From Lactifluus volemus (Eukaryota; Basidiomycota; Agaricomycetes; Russulales; Russulaceae), in the NCBI GenBank assembly GCA_022376515.1, contig WTXI01000055.1, positions 62,001 through 126,000 on the forward strand: DNA of 64,000 nt. The letters run 5' to 3'. Both the position numbers and the translations under genes were made by a program. Position 1 is the first letter of the stretch; each line of letters starts with the position of its first letter. The notes under the pieces were generated by a model. It saw only the letters and a program-made list of their open reading frames with translations. It was not told where the DNA came from and made no database searches. This document shows, piece by piece, positions 23,272-35,791 of this stretch.

Positions 23272-24498
23272 ATGCGTGATCTTACCAATGACGCCCAAGA
23301 AGATCAACCACCCCTGCAACTGGACTCCAAAACCCTCGTCACCCTCGCGTTTCTTCTCGGTTCTGCGACCACGCTCGGCGCATCCTCGATCTATCGCCGC
23401 TTCTTTAAACGCATCAAAAATGCAGAATGGGTCACTCCAACCATGCTAAAGCGCAAACGTTGGATCACGGGCGTCGTAACCAAGTGCGTGCTGGCGCGAT
23501 TGTCCTTCCCCCTGGTGTGAACGAGTAACTGATCCGTTGCCTGCGTGTTTTGTCGTGTATTATTAGCGTTGGAGATGCGGATAATTTCCGCCTTTATCAC
23601 ACGCCAGGTTTTGGTTGGCGCGGGCCCCTCAAGTTCAGGCACATACCTACCCATTTTCGAGGTACGCGTCGACTAGTACGCGACTGCCCTTGCCTGCCCT
23701 CTGAACAAATATTCTAACCCATTCTCCAAAAAAAAAAAAAAACGCTGGCTCCGCCACCGCCACTCTCATTCAACAACAAAAAAAAATATGCAGAGCTAAA
23801 AGGAAAGACGATTCACATTCGCGTGGCGGGTATGGACGCTCCTGAGGTGAGTTTTGGAGCTCCGGTTTCGTATCGCGCGCCCCAATCATAGTACTTTGTT
23901 GATTCATTGGCCCACACACGTTTACTATTGAGCACAGTTATCGCATTTCGGTCGTCCAGCGCAGCCCTACTCTGCCCAAGCGCTCGAGTGGCTCAAAGAG
24001 AACGTCGAAGGCCGCTCCATCAAGTGCCAACTCCTCCGACGTGATCAGTACCAGCGCATCGTCGCACTGCCTCTCATCCCTCGTCGCCACTGGCGATGGT
24101 GGTGGTGGTGGTTAGCGCGGGTACATACCACGCGAAATCTTTCGCTCGAGATGGTCCGTGCCGGGTGGGGTGCCGTCTATGAGAAGACGGGGGCCGAGTA
24201 CGGCCAGTGGAACAAGGAAGCATACGTGGCTGCACAGTCCGAGGCACAGTGCGTTTTTTTTTTCTTTTTTTGCTCTTGAATCATCGATTGGCCTCGGAGC
24301 AGGGCTGCGCGGAGAGGCATTTGGCAAGGTGGCATGAATATCGAGTTGCCTGCGGAGTACAAGAAACGACATCGCACTACCGAGCAGGCGAGAATTGGAG
24401 AAGAGGAGCTGGTGGGGGTTCCTGAATCCAAGCCAAGAGGGTTTCTCAGCAGATTATTCGGCCAAATCAAGAGGGGTGGTAGGGGCAACACCTCATAA
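23272..24498 (+). CDS. LCL3: LCL3-like staphylococcal-nuclease-domain protein
   Basis: Membrane-anchored SNase-type nuclease, mitochondrial in yeast. The ATG at 23272 gives [12 protein letters not shown], followed by a transmembrane helix '[15 protein letters not shown]' and an RRFFKRIKN basic stretch. The nuclease domain runs '[18 protein letters not shown]', [14 protein letters not shown], '[18 protein letters not shown]', a [16 protein letters not shown] strand and '[19 protein letters not shown]', [11 protein letters not shown], then a helical tail [19 protein letters not shown]. The calcium-binding Asp and catalytic Arg/Glu positions are all represented. At least five short introns are needed. 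The C-terminus (..GRGNTS) stops at 24498. The gene converges on the SNF2 gene, leaving only about 140 bp between them. Confidence 0.88.
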
Positions 24499-24641
24499 TC
24501 TACGCTCCTAGCACGTAACGCTCAGAATAGTATTTGATTTATGGTAGCAAAGTAGCAAAACAAGACATCCAATACGTAGCGTAGAGTTAACAAAATGTAC
24601 AGATAATCTAAGATTATAAGCCAAGTACTTGGCTGGTACCA

Positions 24642-27600
24642 TTAGACCTCCACGGCATTCTGTTCGAGTGCCGTGACTCGCTGTTGCGAAGGCAACATGC
24701 CGAAGAGCTAAAGCGGCACGTAATGAGCGAGTGGAATATGCGATAGAACGAAAGAGGAACCCACAGCTTTGATCTCCCTGACACTGAGTTTGTGTAGCTT
24801 GACTCCTGTACCTTCGCCGAGCGCCGCATCGGCCAAGCCTGAAGGACGCGGCACAGATACAAAAAAGGTCCATGGGCCAACCAACCAAAAACAAATAAGG
24901 AAATATAGAACGTACCCATTTTGACATCCTGCAACCGCAGCAATCGCTCCTCGATCGTATTCTCAACAACTAGGCGCTTCACGAATACGTCCTTTTCCTG
25001 CCCAAGACGATGAACGCGATCATACGCCTGCGACTCCGCAGCGTAGTTCCACGAAAGGTCCATACTATAAAGTTTTTTGAAACATGTTAGAAAAAATACC
25101 CTTCTCGCGCGCAGGCCTAAACGGCCAACGGAGGGTGGCAACTTACTTGACGACACGATTCGCGGTGGTCAGGTTCAGCCCGACGCCACCGCACCTGGTA
25201 CTGATGAGGATCACTTTGGGACTACCCGCCTTGCGGAACGCGATGAGTGTCGCGTCGCGCATCTCGCTCCTCATCTTCCCATCATACCGCAAGTTCTGGA
25301 TCCCGTACCTCGCCAACAGCGTCTCCAACAAGTCCAGCATCGACGTCCCTGTCCAGTGCATTATGAGAAACACCATCGCTGAAAGAAAAAAAGTGGCGGA
25401 TAAACATTGAGAGTATACGATTGTCTTGTCACCAGCGCCCTCGGCGATGTGGAGCTGCTCGACCAATGCGAGCATCTTTGCGCTCGGCTCCATGTCGTCG
25501 TCGTCCCGGCGCCAGTTGGCGACCGTGCGTTGACTAGGCCTCTTAATCGCGCTGAAAGTAGCAGGTTGCTTGCCCTTCTGACGTGACGGATGCTCAGGCT
25601 CTTTGCGCTTTTCAAGCTTCACTTCATCATCAGAGATATCAGAGGCGCTTGGTGACAGAGAAAGTTTTTCCTGCAATGGGAACAGTTAGCATTGATATAT
25701 ATGCTTACTCCGCGTAGCTCACATCTTCGGAAAATTTAGGTTTTACTATACGAGCTCATTTAGATTTTTACATTACAGTATGCGTCGGCGCACCTTCTTT
25801 CTTTGACCCGGCTAGGATTTCCGAAAAGTCCGGCAGCTCTTCGTCCGAACTCAATTCGGTTAGTTCTAACCGCGAGGCTGGCTGCGGCGGCGGAGATTTG
25901 GACTTTGATGGAAGCAAGGGCTTCTTTTCCTGTGCAGGACGGGAGCGCTGCTTCTCAGAGCGAGCAAAGACGCGAAGCTCATCGGGTGAAGGCTCAAAGG
26001 CGCTAGAGAGAAAGACGGCATTTGGACTGATGTCATTCATCTTCTTACATACCGGACCTGTGTTCGATGTTAGCTGCACCGTCGCACTTGGAGTTCGTAG
26101 GAAGGAAACGGTATACAGGGGCGGAAGCCTTTGGCAGCTGCGTCCTCGAACGCTTGCTCTGCTTGAATATTCTGCCGTTCATCGCCATATCCGAAGATTC
26201 CATCATGAACAATAGCTGATTGACTCATATCTTCCAAGCAGTCTGTCGCATGCTCGATGAGGAAAGTAGATCTCACATGAGTCGAGCGTCCACGCTCACC
26301 TGCACAGACTTCGTGTCCACATTTAAGAATTCGGCCATTGTTTTCGTACACTGTCCGAAATGAGCATGAGAAGGGCAAACGAGAAACTTGCGCACTCTCG
26401 CGGCATACAGGACACATGGTGTCCTCTTCGTCTCCACCACTTGTGAAATCAAGTTCGACTGCTCGCGCGCGAACTAATGCCCTATCACGCGCGTGGTCAT
26501 TACATTGACGGGTTCATAAGCGTTGAGATGCCTACTTCTTCTTTAATCGGACGACCCACTCTGAACCCATTATTCTCCTCGCACGTGCAAGATCCTTGTC
26601 TGCCTCGCCTCTTACGAGCAATGTTGGGTCGTCATACTCGTCTGCTTGACACTTCCGACGAGAGAATAGATGAATCCCCGCGAACGGATTCGAGTATAAC
26701 AGCACACTTACAAGAATGAGATTGGGGTGACAGCACAGCTGGCGCAGACGCAAAATCATCACCAGGACGGCAGAATGACTATACCCTTGGTAAATTGATG
26801 AGACTAGGGAGAAAGTAATTAATATACGCACTTTTGAACAATCGTTCCGTCGCGGATGAACTTGTTAACACGAATTTTTGCTTGCTTCTCAAAGTCATCA
26901 TATATCTATCCGAGCAGATCAGCTTACAATTTTGTACTCCCATGATAGCAGGTGCACCTCGCGTTCCTCAGGAGAGAATTGCAACATCTCCAGCTCGACA
27001 GTTTTTGGTGGAAGTGTAAGCAGTGGCTTGCCATCAAGCTTTGAATCCTTAGTCCGTCGCAGCAAAATGGGTTTCAGGATACTCTGAGCACGTGTACCAG
27101 CCAGTGGCGGGTCGTGAACCTGCACCTTGGTCTGTACACATTCATACAGATTATTAGCTTCACTCAAGGCTATACGTTGAAGGAGCAACGTACGATGTAT
27201 TCATGGAACGACTCCCAATCGTTCCACGGACGAAAGCGTCCGAAACGAATCAGTCCGTAGAGATCGGCTCTATCATCGGTTACTTGATCAGCCTTTCAGA
27301 CACAGGGGGAGAAATATCCTTTACAAGGTGTTTGTGACAGGTGTGCCGGTCAACATCCAGCGGTACTTGGAACGGACTTGAGCAACGACTTTGCTGGCCC
27401 GAGTGGCTCTACCGCACGAAATTAAGCTCAGTCGTACGAAACGAAGATAAACGAAACTAGACGGACCGATTCCGGATGAATTGTGCCTCATCAAGCACAA
27501 CGCGATACCATTTCATACGCGCCAACAGGCCGCTACGGGACCATGATTTAATCGAGCTCCAAACGTATGAATAAATGATTAGATCTACCCGTGCTCTGCC

Positions 27601-28976
27601 AGCCATTCTGCTTCTTGGTCGGGATCAACATTAGGATCCTTGATAGTGAAGTCAAGAGCAAGGGTTTGATACGTTGTGATGATGATCTGCCCATTCATTG
27701 GGTTAATGTTAGTGATAAAGAGCGACAGGGGAAGGCCCTTACATCGTGTTCTCGCATTGCAGACAAGTTCTTCAGCTTCGTCTTACCGTGATGAATCCGC
27801 ACAGTGAAGATGCTATTTGTTTTTGATTCCAATTCCTCTTTCCACTACAAAGCCACGCAAGTAAGCAAGTGCTGTCGTCATATATTATGAACATACCTGA
27901 TACAACAGCGCAGCTGGGACAACAACGAGAGTCGTCCGGTAAGCTTCATCTAGCCCAGGCATATTCATAGCCATGGTGGCCATCATCTGCACTGTTTTAC
28001 CTAGACGGTACCGTCAGGAGATGAGCGTGTCCCGCGCACGGTGCAGAAACAGACCGAGACCCATTTCATCGCTTCGGATAAAGATTAGGGGGCTAGCTGG
28101 ACACAAAGCGGGAAGGTACGAACGCCATAATCCCGCCTTTGTACTTGGTATCTTTCTCTTGCGACAACATCCTGGAACAGTGGTCTAGCTCTCTCCCTCA
28201 TTGTGCAACATGAATCTTACCAGCTGACGCCAATAATCTGATGTGGGATGAGGCGAACCTCCATACCCGGAAGAATATCCTTCGCGCTGATGGAGGGCGT
28301 GGCGTCAAAAAGAATAAAATATCGAGCAGAGTTGGACGGACTCCTTTAGACCCAGATACTTCATCCCGTCCTTGACTAGCATGTCCTGACCGACATTATC
28401 AATAGACTTGGAGACAAACTCGGCCAACCTGGAAACGACATGAGTAGGGATAGACGGTCAATTGACATGGCGCACGTGCCGTTTCTCTTGGTCATCCCCA
28501 CCAAAATCCAGCCTGGTTAGGGGTGCTTCGATATCAAAGCTGCTGATATGAAACTCGGCCTCCAATGGATGGTCCGAGGAAGTGGACCTGAACGCGGAGG
28601 TGATGATAGATTGTGTTTCGCGAGCAGACCGTTCCTTGGCTGTGAGCATTGGTACCGTGACGGCGGCATCTAGCAATACCGTTGAGTCGATTAGGTATTC
28701 CAATGTAACACTGAGATGCTCACCCGGAGACGGGGTGTTTGCCAGGAGGCCCGTCGGCAACCTATTGAGCTCGGTGCGGGGTAACCGGGATGGCAGGCGC
28801 TTGTTCACCGGACCAGCGACTGCGGCGGAGTAATCCGCGGCTCGCTTGCGCTTCTGACCCACATGCTGGGAGAAGATGTGCGTGGGGAGAGGTAGTCCTG
28901 TTGAAGGAGAAGGGTCATCCTCCGTGAGATCAAGAGCGGCAAGGATGCGAGACTTTGAAGAACTCGGGTCGGCCAT
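24642..28976 (-). CDS. SNF2-family ATPase with RING finger (RAD5/RAD16/ULS1-type)
   Basis: Nuclear ATP-dependent translocase, probably also a ubiquitin or SUMO-targeted ligase. Start at 28976 (MADPSSSKSRILAALDL..). After a disordered N-terminus the ATPase has Walker A 'DEMGLGKTVQMMATMAM' split by an intron at 27970-28070, motif II 'VVLDEAQFIRN', MLTGTPVTNTL, DLYGLIRF and 'KPILLRRTKDSKLDGKP'. A RING-type cluster 'MCPVCRESA..CGHEVC' (about 26330-26420) lies between the two helicase lobes, as in RAD5/16 proteins. Lobe two has 'DKTIVYSQ', LRYDGKM, 'LISTRCGGVGLNLT' and YDRVHRLGQEKDVFVKRL. Ends at 24642. It has fifteen or so short introns. The absence of a HIRAN motif favours ULS1 or RAD16 over RAD5, but paralogue assignment is uncertain. 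Confidence 0.9.
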
Positions 28977-29282
28977 TAACGGTGAAAGCGTTGTGGAGGG
29001 AAGGGTTTATGAGTCCTTTCCATCCCAGACGCGGCGCCAAGTCGCGGTACACAACGTCACATTACCGCGCGTCTGTGGCATGACATTCCCACGCCACTCG
29101 GATCATACCTAAGTCTTCTCTTTCATCACAACTTTTACATGATATTTGTACAGTACAGTACTTGTTTAGTTGCAAAGCTTTCAATTGAACGATCCAGGCA
29201 CATCAAGCTAACAACGCCGAACATCACAACATCTCAAGGGTATTAATCGGCAGCCGCTGCCAAGTATCCCTGGGATAATATT
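28977..29282. other. Intergenic, no gene recognised
   Basis: About 305 bp upstream of the SNF2 gene, likely its promoter and the 3' UTR of the next minus-strand gene. Confidence 0.5.
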
Positions 29283-30525
29283 TTAGCATACTGTACAGCG
29301 CTTACGACCGTCAAAACCCACCTCTCTGTCTCCTAGGAATTCACCAAAAGCCAGTGCGATGGCTATCCAAAACCCAAGATCGACTCCTAGTTTACTAACT
29401 TCATCGAGATATATCTCGAAGACGCCCGTCGATGAACTAACCGAAAACACGGGCGTGGTATCGTGGAAGATGAGCAAAGGAACCTGTCCAGGAACCACCT
29501 GCGAAATGTGCGAAAAACTCATAGGGTGATGGTGACCCGGGTTCTCAGGTACAGGCGGTGGAGGCTCCTTCGGGACTGGACTCAGTGTAAACGAGTTCGT
29601 ATGCGTGGGTCCATTGTTCCTCAGGACACGAAGCGCTCGCGAAAATAGTCCCTCAGAGACAGGAGTCGCATGACAGTGTGGTGACAGTATGAACTGGGTG
29701 AGCACAGATTGGGTCTGTCGCAGACGCGGTTGAGTCAGCTGGTTGAGCTTCGCATGCACAACACTCGGGGACGGCGGTGATACAGCTACACTTGGTGGTG
29801 TAGGAGCCGGGGGGTATGTATGTGTAGGCGAAAACTGGCCCATTGACACTTCCGTGAGTGTCGCATCCGAGTCCGTAGATGAGTGGGTTGTCCCTGGTAC
29901 GCGAGGCGATGAAGATGACTGACTTGCAGACGCTGGATGGGTTGACGAAGCTACGACGTTAGTGCGGCAGGAAAACTTCAACGAAGCAGGAGAATGGTAT
30001 GGAGAGCTGGGAGATACAGGAGTGAGGGGTACGAAGACATTCCGTGGAAAACTAGGTGCTCGCAGGCGGATATACCAGCCGCGCAAAGGCCGGTGTATCT
30101 CCCACAACACTGCCGACGTTGCGTTATCCTACGAGTTGGCGATCGTTAATGACAGCGTTGGGACTAGACCGCCAGGACGTACGACTATATGCTCTACGAC
30201 CTCATCCTCTGTCAGAAATCTTTCCTGTCATATCCAAGTCCGCATGTAGTACATGGACTTGAATTCCGAGTCACCCACGCACCTTGTACCATATGACACG
30301 CTCACTTTTCTCTTCAGTGACATTCACCCTATTCTCGGACAGGACGTCCGAGCTAGCAATGTTTTGATACGTTCGATATGGCTGCTGACTCTCGAACTTA
30401 CCTCCGTACGATATATCGGGCCATACTAGGGGTGGGTAATGGTGGTTGCATGTCAACGTAAATCCCGTTTCCGTTGCGATGAGCAGAGTTTCTCAGAGTG
30501 ATGTGCCAACAATAGGTCGCACCAT
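29283..30525 (-). CDS. Conserved-looking protein of unknown function
   Basis: I do not recognise a named domain. The N-terminal exon (ATG at 30525, MVRPIVG..) contains 'LIATETGFTLTCNHHYPPLVW' with Y/P-rich sequence and 'SENRVNVTEEKSERVIWYK'. The long last exon has 'WEIHRPLRGWYIRLRAPSFP', a 150-residue Ser/Pro/Thr-rich low-complexity part and a hydrophobic C-terminal segment 'GVDLGFWIAIALAFGEFLGD'. The aromatic-rich blocks look constrained and the middle looks disordered. Two small frame problems near 30490-30505 make the first exon uncertain. It lies head to head with MCD4, about 100 bp apart, so the two probably share a promoter region. Confidence 0.55.
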
Positions 30526-30627
30526 CGTTGATTGATGAGTCCGGCCCGTTTGATGGTGTACCTCAACTTTTCAAGCTTTGGTCGTTATGTGATGGTCCTA
30601 ACTCTAAGCTCATTCACAACTTGACTC
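30526..30627. promoter_or_regulatory. Short shared upstream region between divergent genes
   Basis: Only about 100 bp separate the putative start of the unknown minus-strand gene and the MCD4 start. Any core promoters must lie here or overlap 5' coding sequence. No TATA box was seen. Confidence 0.35.
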
Positions 30628-33600
30628 ATGAAAACAAGTCCGGGCTCTGTAGCCCGTCTTCTTACCCTCGGCATCGTCTTTCACTTCGTTTACATCGGGA
30701 CAATTTTCGACTGTTACTTTACAAGCCCTGTAGTACATGGCATGCGCCAGTATAAATTGTCACAAGCACAGGCTAAGCGTCTCGTGCTCATAATTGGTGC
30801 AAGCTCAACTATTGTCTTTCCTTGAAGGAAACTAACATCACGCCGCGCTAATACCAGGTGATGGTCTACGCGCAGACTTTACCTTCACCTCGAATGCTTC
30901 TCAAATCGTGCCGGGCACCCCGGAGCGCATCGCACCGTATTTAAGAGATATTATAGAAAATAGAGGCGCATACGGTGTCTCGCATACCCATGTACCAACG
31001 GAAACCAGGCCTGGGCACGTCGCTATTATCGGTATGTCACCTTTGACTCGACCTCAGCCGGTATACTAACCAGTCTGCGCCAGGTGGGATGTACGAGGAC
31101 GTGTCCGCTGTAACGAAGGTGCGCTTCAGCCTCGAAAGTGCGTGAAAATACTCATTCTTCACGAAATCAGGGATGGAAGACAAATCCTGTATGTTATTGT
31201 TCCATCTCACCGAGAGAAGACTTAAGAGAACCCTCAGGTCGACTTTGATTCCATCTTCAACCAGTCCAGTCACACCTTCTCGTTTGGGTCGCCTGATGTA
31301 CTTCCGATGTTTGTTCAGGGCGCCACGCCTGGGAGAGTTGATGGGTGGTCGTATCATGAAGATGACGAAGACTTTACAAAAGGTGCGTCCATCTTATGGC
31401 TCGTATATCGACGGGCTACATCGTATTCCTAGATGCTACGGCACTCGACATCTGGGTTCTCGACCAGCTCAAGTCACTGTTTCACAATGCTACAACGAAC
31501 AAAGCATTGGATGCTCAGCTTCGCGCGCCTCAAGTTGTCTTCTTCCTCCACCTTCTTGGCTTGGATACAACTGGACATTCCTACAGACCTCACTCAAAGG
31601 TATTGCATGCTTCTACTGTCTCTGCGGAATCCTCATGCGCCAAAATAGGAATACATGAACAACATTCGTGTTGTGGATGATATCGTTCGTGAAACGGAAC
31701 AGCTCTTCTCTGAATTCTACGGCGATCAGGAGACGAGCTATATCTTCACGGCCGATCATGGCATGTCGAAGATTGGGAATCACGGTGACGGTGGTAATTG
31801 CGTTCCCTTTGCCATAACATTTCACGCTCACCTCTGGCTCCTCAGATCCCGACAGCACTCGCACCCCCCTTATTGCGTGGGGCGCCGGTATTCGTGGCCC
31901 AATTCGCAACCCTACGTTCTCTCAATCACTGGACGACTATTCGGCGCCATGGGAGCTCTCGCACATTGTTCGACGTGATGTTGAACAAGCGGATGTGACT
32001 GCGCTCATGTCAGCCTTGATAGGCACCCATTGGCCGGTCAACGCTGTAGGAGTTCTCCCTGATGTGGACCCAAGTAAGGAAGGGTACCTCAGTATGAGGA
32101 ATGGGGAGACGGAGATCGCGGAGGCTGGTCTCGTGAATGCCAAGGTGAGCGTCTGAATATCAGTTATTCGTTGCCTGACACAACACCAGGTTTTGTTGGA
32201 CCATTATCGTGTGAAACATGGTAAATGCTACCCATCATGTAACTCTCTGCTCCATTACTCACAGATTCATAGAGCGAAAGAGGGCCCATGCCATCCTGTA
32301 CAGGCCATACGAGTTCCTCGACCATCCGTCATCGATCTCAGAATATCCGGGGTCCCAACGTGTATCTCTTATAGAGGGCCTCATCCGATCCGGAAACTTT
32401 CGGGAGGCTCGACACCAATCGCATGAACTTATCAAAGCGACACTCAGCGGAATCCGCTACCTCGAGACGTACGATCGCACACTCATCCGCACTATCGTTC
32501 CCTTCGCCTACATTGGTTGGATCGCATATATTGCGGCATTTATCCTCATGCCTTCTCAATCATCTGTTTCCCGCTCTACTCCACTATGGATACCGTTGAG
32601 TTTCATTCTGACAGCAGTAGGATTTTGTGGGCTATTCGCGATTCAACGGCTGCCGTGGACGCTTCACATATATATTCTTTTCCCGATGTTTTTCTGGCAG
32701 GACGTAATCAGAAGAGTCTATTTGCACTCGTCGGTTTTCCGTGGCCGCAAGCTAGACGCAAAGTGGATCGCGGGTACCCTATTGGGGCTGGTTTTGACCG
32801 TGGTTGTGCTGCAGAATATGGTTGTACGTCATTCCGTTTATCTGCTCCTGATTGGATTTTCAACTGAGAGCCAAGGTCGGTTACACCAATCGTGTGGTCT
32901 GGAGCATTGGCTTCGTTGCCATCGGACTTTTCTGGCCCTTGATATCTTGGCATTCAGGTAGAGGGAAGCTGTTCTTGCCCTGGGTAACCTCGTGCCTTCT
33001 CACAGCAGTGTTTCCGCTGCTCCGCGTGGATCCTACCGAAAGCTGGGGTACCATGTAAAACATTCATGTTACGCTGTCATTCGCTTTGCTAATGTCACAC
33101 TGTAGAATCGCAGGAGGCGTGTGTATGCTGTTCGCTGGCGAAGTAGCTACACGCAAGGTCATACGGATGGAAGCCATAGCTTCTCCTCAGGCCTCGAATT
33201 TGAAGTTCAAGCTGACCTTTCGGATACAGGTAAGCTAGAGTCGTGGCTTGATATGTTCCTGCATATAGACTCTCAGTCATGTTTCAGTCGCTGCTCACCG
33301 CCCTTACTATCCTAATCATCGAATCTTCTGTGCGAAGCCTCCAAGCCAGGCTTGGTCTCCCACTTCTAAACCAGGTAGCGGGTTGGATTATTTTTGGTGC
33401 GTTGAAGTCCCATCTACTGGCGCGTTTCCGGAATGTGACGTTTGTGTAGCATTCGCCCCGCTTCTCCCATTCATCTTCACGATTCCTAAGACAGCAGAGG
33501 GGCGGCTCCTGACGTATTTCCTCTCATTCTGTCCGTGTTTTGTCATTCTCTCTATCCGCGCCGAGGGCTTTTTCTATCTGTTGTACTGCACGACTTTGTA

Positions 33601-34553
33601 TCTTTGGACCCGAGTCGAAAAAGCCGTACGCGCAGACAAGGCGAAACGCGGAGCACTAGCGAAGGATGGGCATACGTCAACGTGGAACCCCATGAACCTG
33701 AACCGCGACGATGTTAGGATTGCGCTGTTCTTCTTGTTTTTCGTCCAGGTGGGATTCTTCGGTACTGGAAAGTGAGTGGAATCTGTTGGTGACCTGTGTT
33801 TTATGGCGCTAATTAGAGCGCAGCGTTGCCTCCATGTCGTACGCCCGAATCTTTCTCCCTTCTTCAGGCGTGATGACTTATGCTCTCAGGTCGTTCTACG
33901 CTGAGCCCGTGTATCGGCTGATCCCAATATTTAGCCCGTTCGCGATGGGAGCTCTCCTCGTGCGTTTAAGGTTTCTCAAATGAACAACCTTGAGCTGAAT
34001 ATATCTCCCAGATTTTCAAAATTCTCGCTCCTTTCGTGTTCCTCTCGGCCGCCTTCGCTACTCTGAACGCACATTTAGGGATGCCACCATTCGCCCTCTT
34101 CTTGGTCTCACTCGGCCTCACTGATGGTAGGGCCACTACTTTCTCGCAATGTGCCAATTGTATACGCTGACTCGTTTGCTTTTAAGTGATGACGATCACA
34201 TTCTTTTTCAACGTAACAGATACAGGTGAGGGAAAGGATTATGAGACTTCGCAGCGTGGTCTGACTCTCCCCATACTACAGGTTCATGGTTGGAGATCGG
34301 ACAGTCGATATCGCATTTTTGCATCACTTCCCTGCTCCTCGTGTTTTCCGTGAGCATAGCGTCCATCGGGGAAGCTTTGATGCGAGGCGCGGTTCTGAGA
34401 CACACAGATGGGAAATCGAAGGAACACGCGCAGACGGATGACGTCGCGCCTCCGCGTCACGATAGTAGGCATTCTTTTTTATCACATACAACTAGAGACG
34501 GGTTCATTACAGAGCGTCATACTAATATACGAGGCACCCCGAGTGCCGACTAG
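30628..34553 (+). CDS. MCD4: GPI ethanolamine-phosphate transferase 1 (MCD4/PIG-N)
   Basis: ER multi-pass enzyme that adds ethanolamine phosphate to the first mannose of GPI anchors. Start at 30628: an N-terminal membrane anchor ([17 protein letters not shown]) and the hallmark '[10 protein letters not shown]'. The lumenal alkaline-phosphatase-like domain has '[10 protein letters not shown]', [17 protein letters not shown], '[18 protein letters not shown]', '[19 protein letters not shown]' and the metal-binding '[14 protein letters not shown]'. After [12 protein letters not shown] come at least ten hydrophobic helices, ending with '[20 protein letters not shown]' and a charged tail. Stop at 34553. 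About a dozen short introns. All catalytic motifs are present and the exons join in frame. A shortened dead copy lies at 50838-52077. Confidence 0.93.
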
Positions 34554-35791
34554 AGTCAGCCACACAAGCGTCCGCAAGGCGATGTGCTTCGCTGCATGGT
34601 TTTCTATCGGATTCTGTATAGAATAAAATACTCACAAGAACGCTCTCACGATATCCTCGTCCGGCGCCTTTTCCTTACCGCATTCGTACTATCTCGGTCT
34701 TTCAGCCCCCTGCCCTGGGGCTGGCTTCTATCCGTGGCGGGAGGGAAACATGTATGTGAAATCTACGAAGTTCCCTTATGGTAAGCAATGGAAAGGTAAC
34801 CGCAAAGTTTGTGGAGATCCTTCCTTCCGTCCCATTTCGCAACACTCGCTTTCCACAAGTACTGAAATGTGCCATTTCTCCCTCAACCTATCCGGGAAAT
34901 ACGCAACGAAGTTGCTAAAGGGAGCTGAAATTATAAAACGTTGGAATCGTTTTCTGATTTCAGGAGTTGATTCCCGTCGAGAGTATCACAGTTACTCCAG
35001 TATGTGAGGCACTGAGGCCCACATGAGGCCTACACGAGGAAGGGTGGAGGGTGATGGTCACAGCTTCTTTCAAAAGCTCGTACGCTATCGATCTCTTGGA
35101 GGTCCAAGGCAGGAAGATGAGCGCTGAGCGATTGGAAACATCAGACCGGAAGGGGGAATTGCAAAAGATCGATCGATTATGTAGCGCTACACTGTTGCAC
35201 GTGGAAAAAGACTGTATCGTGACTCTCATGAGAGGAAGATATCGCGAAGTAGGGACATAGCCAGTCCTGTCGACTAGGCAGTCATCCACTGCTGTCTCCA
35301 CTCCACGGTACTGTATGGGAGAGGCAAGCCGACGGCCGAGCCATATTCGGTAATTGAGGAAATAATTTCGTTATGATAAGTCTGGATAACGGGGTTTTGT
35401 GCCTCACCTTTAACCGTCACTGGCACTCGCGCGTATTTCCGAGTCAATAGATCATCCCCCCCCTCTTTCTCAAGGTGAAAGCACCGTTTCTACTACCGAA
35501 GCTTTGCTGCTGTAATTGTATTAAACACCGCTCACCGATGAGTTGGCTGAGTCTTGTGATCCGGTCCAAACAAGAGAGGACGTCCCAAGATGAACGATAA
35601 TTCTAGATCTGGGCAGCCAGCTTTCCGTTGCGGCCAAAGCAGGAATGTTCTTTATCCAACCCACCCTATTATAACTTCTATCGGTCACGCCCTCATTTTG
35701 CGTCAATGGTTCCGGCGCCTCTTGTGGCGAGATAAAAAGTATTAAAGCCTCGCTGCTGGTGCCACATCCACATACCCCTTTCCCAAACGTC
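34554..35791. other. Intergenic; MCD4 3' flank that is also present in the dead copy
   Basis: The first about 400 bp (to about 34970) is repeated at 51780-52077 downstream of the MCD4 pseudogene, showing that the duplication extended past the 3' end of the gene. The rest shows no gene and should include the promoter of the giant gene. Confidence 0.6.

Noticed and set aside
29283..29900. Reading the Ser/Pro/Thr-rich part as a mucin or cell-wall protein
   Set aside because: No signal peptide at the start and no GPI-attachment signal; low complexity alone is not evidence of secretion.
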